From positions 5,967,001 through 6,031,000 of the forward strand of contig CAMPEX010000001.1 in NCBI GenBank assembly GCA_946807835.1: 64,000 nt of DNA, read 5' to 3'. Every line of letters begins with the position of its first letter. Position 1 is the first letter of the stretch. The stretch comes from Ailanthus altissimus (taxonomy: Eukaryota; Streptophyta; Magnoliopsida; Sapindales; Simaroubaceae). Below the pieces are notes generated by a model. It saw only the letters and a program-made list of their open reading frames with translations, did no database searches and was not told the origin of the DNA. A program made the position numbers and the translations under genes. Positions 60,440 to 64,000 of this stretch are shown here, in pieces.

Positions 60440-61520
60440 TAGTTGTTGATGAATCGGAAAGATATTTGGGGAGTGTTTAGTTATTGCTATAGGGGATTTC
60501 TAATTATCACCCTATTAGCTTGTGTAATGTTATTTACAAGATTATTTTTAAGATTTAATTCTCAGAGTACTTTTATTACTGATAACACAATTATCAATTG
60601 TAAGTACTCTTATGTTCTTAAATAGAGATCAAAATCACACGAGGTTTTCTTGGCCTTAAACTAGATATGTCAAAAGCTTATAATATAGTGGAATCATCTT
60701 GTAAGCGATGATAAGGGTGCTAGAAGGTGATGTATTATATCTCTTTAGTATAATTTTTTTTAATTAACAGTGAGATAAAAGGTTTCTTCATCCCTTCTCG
60801 AGGTATTTAACCTGGGGACCCTATATCTCTATATCTCTTTGTTATATGTGCAAAAGAACTATCATCACTTCTACATCAAGAAGAACTTAATGGTAAGATC
60901 AATGGGTTCAGTGTAGACGTGGTATACCATGCATCTCATGCCTTTTTTTCAATGATGATAGTCTATTATATACCAGAGCCCAAGTGAGTGATTATGAATC
61001 CATTAAGAGTGTTTTGTTGAAGTATGAAGTTGTCTTTGAAGAATGGTTAATTTTGAGAAATTAACAATTGTTTTAGTAAGTTGTGGATGCCGAAGGTTGT
61101 TGACCAAATATTTAGTCTTCTTAGGGTCAAATTGGTTACTTAGTATGATCGATATCTTGATTTTCCTAGCTATGTTGGTAAATGGAGGAAGTTATTACTT
61201 ACATAAACCAGGGATTGAGTTTGGAATAGGCTTAAGGACTTATTAAAGTAATAGTTCAATACAACCCTACCTATTCCATGAACTTATTTCAACTTCCAAA
61301 ATCTTTTATTGTTGAACTTCATCGACTAAGTACACGATTGTAGTGAGGGGGTTAGATACAAAACAAAAATTACATTTGGTGCAAATGCTTGTGTACACAT
61401 TGGAAAGCTGAGGGGTTGAGATTCAAGCATCTTGTTGTTTTTAATCAAGCTTTATTAGCGAAGCAAGGTTGACGTTATTAAGGATAATGCCCTAAGCATG
61501 TACTTATACTGTTTTTATGA
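60440..61520 (+). pseudogene. LINE (L1-type) reverse transcriptase remnant
   Basis: Disjoint frames on the + strand follow plant LINE RT in order: 'SQSTFITDNTII' near 60560 (SAFIPGR-ITDN region), 'FLALN..CQKLI' near 60650 (the LD-MSKAYD region in two frames), and a degraded FADD region near 60940 ('HAFFSMM'). 'VNFEKLTIVLVS' follows at 61043, and a YLGLPS-like stretch near 61160-61250. Stops are many. No poly(A) tail or target duplication was identified. Confidence 0.65.
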
Positions 61521-62617
61521 AATTAATGAAGTTATAATTTTATACTTGATGAGTGTTCATAATTTTATGACATAAATATCAAAAACTTTCTTGTTTATTT
61601 ATATAATCATAACTTTAGTATATAATTGTTATATATAAAAGGATTAAAGTTATGGATAGTAAACAGAAAAGTCCGTAATAAATTAATTAAAGTTTGAGAT
61701 CTTTAATTAAATATTACTAGTGTGGTCCACAGACATTTAAAATGTAGTGATCTTATCCGGATCACTAATGTAGTGACATTATGGTGGAGGCACTACATAT
61801 AATATAATTTATATAAGACTGGACCAGACGTAATTTGAATTCTTATGTAAAATATCATTGTTAATTAAAAATTCAAATAACACCAATTGATGATCATATG
61901 CAGATTAACCTTAATCATGAGCGATCATAAACTCCACATATTTGTGTTATTATGTTATTTGAAATACTCGTTACTGCTTGTCTAAAAAATAAACTAAAAA
62001 TTTGTATTTTTTGTAGTATAGTGAGATAAACGGTTGGGAATATGATTTACAGATATGGAATCCATTCATTCTTAATGAAAGTTAGAAAGAAGGTTCTCTT
62101 AAGAGTTAATTCTAGAACTGAACGGTTAAAACGCTCAATTTATAATAATGTTACAAATTAACTGTTTATCGATAACTGTTCATTAATAAATTAATAATAC
62201 TTAAAAATAAAAAAATAATTAAAAAAATAAAATAATAATTAACTTAATTTTAATTATGAACCATCTTTAATTAGTAGACTAGCACCACGCCCTATTATCT
62301 TTATCAAATGAAACATAATTGGATGAATCTCGTAAATTTTAATAAAATCATTAAGAACGGAAAAAAAAAAAAAAAAGAGAATGAACTATTGAATGTTGAA
62401 TGTCATTATGAAACGTGGAGGCTTTGGTTGGGACTTGGGATATTGACAAATCCGCTTTGCAAGAATGATCTTCAATCTGTGACAACTATTTTTGTGTAAT
62501 GACAAAAAGGCCCCTGACCGTTGAAGTCAATTTCGAACAAAATAAATAGCTTAGGAGTTTGGATTTACTGGAAAAGGCTCACAGTCACTCACTCAACCAG
62601 AGAACCAGAGAACTGCA
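61521..62617. other. Intergenic region and DJ-1 gene promoter/5'UTR
   Basis: AT-rich DNA without a recognisable gene up to about 62500. The last ~100 bases before the ATG at 62618 are GC-richer ('ctcactcaaccagagaacc') and probably the 5'UTR. 'aaataaatag' near 62540 is a possible TATA. Confidence 0.4.
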
Positions 62618-64000
62618 ATGGCGAACAGCAAAAGCGTTCTGCTACTATGTGGCGATTACATGGAAGACTATGAGGTATCCTCTCTTCTCTCTCTCTTTTA
62701 ATCAAAAACCAAAACTTTAACCACCTTTTTTAAATATCTCTATATACAGAAACAAAGAGAATTTCTGTTAATTTTGAAACATAACAGCTGAAATTTGGAA
62801 AGACGGTGGTTAAAGTTTTTGAATTACTACTTCTCTTCTACAGTTAGTGCTTCCACTCCATAACAGTCGTAGCTTAAAGCCATAGCACTCCTGTGCCAAA
62901 AGTAATGATTGTTTTTGCGCGCATCGCAGGCGATGGTACCTTTTCAAGCTTTGCTGGCTTATGGAGTCTCAGTTGGTGCCGTCTGTCCGGGGAAGAAGGC
63001 CGGGGATGTTTTCCGCACTGCCGTTCATGACGATTTTGGTCATCAGGTCTCTTGTCTTTCATATCTTTTAGTATCATTACTTGCAGTACTACTGCTTCTA
63101 AATCAATTATCAATATGATACTGGTTTGCAAATACCAGCCAATTAGCTGAATTTCGCCAAGTATTTAACTTTGTAAGTACAGTTGGCTAAAGTGTTTCAT
63201 AAAAAACTTATAACTGTTTTTTCGGAGCTAAGTTTTCTTTTTACCCCCTATCTATTTGATAAAAAACCTATGTAAGATCATTCAAATTTATGTCAATTTA
63301 CTTCAAAAGTTGTGTTTACCAAACACCAAACACCGATATTTTCTTGTTTTCTTTTTTCACGTGATAGCTAGTACTTTAATTTCAGCAACAGTTGTTGCTT
63401 CAAAACTGGGAAATCACAATTCCAAATGCAGCCTTAGTAAATGATGATTCCAAAAACCAAGAACTCATTGCAACTCATATCAAGTATCAACCATATTTCT
63501 CTTTAGTAAGATTTTGTGTATTTATGAAAACACTACTAACTTGAGTTTCCGAAAAACAACTCAGTTCCTAATCCTAATTTGATTTGTGGTTAGTTGGATT
63601 TAATTTAAATGCCACTCTTTCATGTTCTTTACAATAATAGATTGTTAAGGTTGCCTGTATTATTACTTCTTAGTAGATGCTTTTGCAGATGCCTTTTTGT
63701 TGATTTGAATTTTGAATATATGTATTTTTTTTTTTAACTGATGGCAGACATATTCTGAGTCACGTGGTCACAATTTTGCTCTGAATGCCACTTTTGATGA
63801 AATTGATTTGAGCAAATATGATGGGTTGGTCATACCAGGAGGACGAGCTCCAGAATATCTTGCTCAGAATGAATCTGTTATAGACTTAGTGAGCAAATTT
63901 TCCAACTCAGGAAAACCAATTGCTTCCATTTGCCTTGGGCAATTAATATTGGCAGCCGCAGGCTTTGTTAAAAATCGAAAATGCACAGCATACCCTGCTG
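62618..64000 (+). CDS. DJ1D: DJ-1/PfpI-family protein (DJ1D-like), 5' part
   Basis: Plant DJ-1 homologue D has two DJ-1/PfpI domains and glyoxalase III activity, converting methylglyoxal to lactate without glutathione. Exons visible: 62618-62674 (19 codons, [19 protein letters not shown]), 62930-63046 (39 codons) and 63748 to the window edge. Introns are GT-AG in phase 0. The 142 residues seen cover most of domain 1. Glu19 and Glu94 (GGRAPEYL) are in place, and the nucleophile Cys120 is present, but the next residue is Leu121 (ICLGQ), where Arabidopsis DJ1D has His (ICHGQ). The rest of the gene, including domain 2, lies outside the window. The reading frame is intact so far, so the gene is probably expressed. 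Whether domain 1 is active is open. Confidence 0.9.

Overview
This window is nuclear DNA of a flowering plant, almost certainly a eudicot. It is AT-rich, has GT-AG introns, contains an oxidosqualene cyclase gene with the usual 18-exon plant layout, and is packed with plant retrotransposon families (Ty1/copia, Ty3/gypsy of the Tat and Athila types, LINE, CACTA, Mutator-like). I cannot name the species.

Two host genes look real. (1) An intact triterpene-type oxidosqualene cyclase (OSC) on the + strand, 6584-18015: 18 coding exons, 762 residues, MWCYCR product-specificity motif, and a DSTAE active-site motif where the family nearly always has DCTAE. Its intron 11 (10300-16467) is swollen by a decayed Tat-type gypsy element ending only 12 nt before exon 12. 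Its promoter and first 5'UTR exon exist in two copies (2339-3281 and 4339-5568) with a copia LTR remnant between them. (2) The 5' part of a DJ-1/PfpI-family gene like Arabidopsis DJ1D on the + strand (62618 to the window end), with the catalytic Cys kept but the neighbouring His changed to Leu.

Layout: 1-1601 copia LTR; 2339-5568 duplicated OSC upstream region; 6584-18015 OSC with an intronic Tat element; 18342-20623 CACTA-type element; 22690-34890 a minus-strand copia pol split by a plus-strand copia element (23754-32514) that itself carries a Mutator-like MITE; 37118-49100 an Athila-type gypsy element on the minus strand; about 50190-60253 a second, 5'-truncated Tat element with an antisense ORF containing a plant-mobile-domain-like region; 60440-61520 LINE remnant; 62618-64000 DJ-1 gene.

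The most unusual object is the Athila-type element. Its two LTRs are nearly identical by eye, gag is missing so that the primer-binding site sits right beside mid-pol sequence, and a 1353-bp LTR/PBS/RT block is present three times in tandem. Between integrase and the 3' LTR, in element orientation, it carries an intronless, full-length but broken copy of a LOG-family (cytokinin riboside-monophosphate phosphoribohydrolase) gene and an unidentified cysteine-rich coding relic. I read this as capture of host or foreign coding sequence by a retrotransposon.
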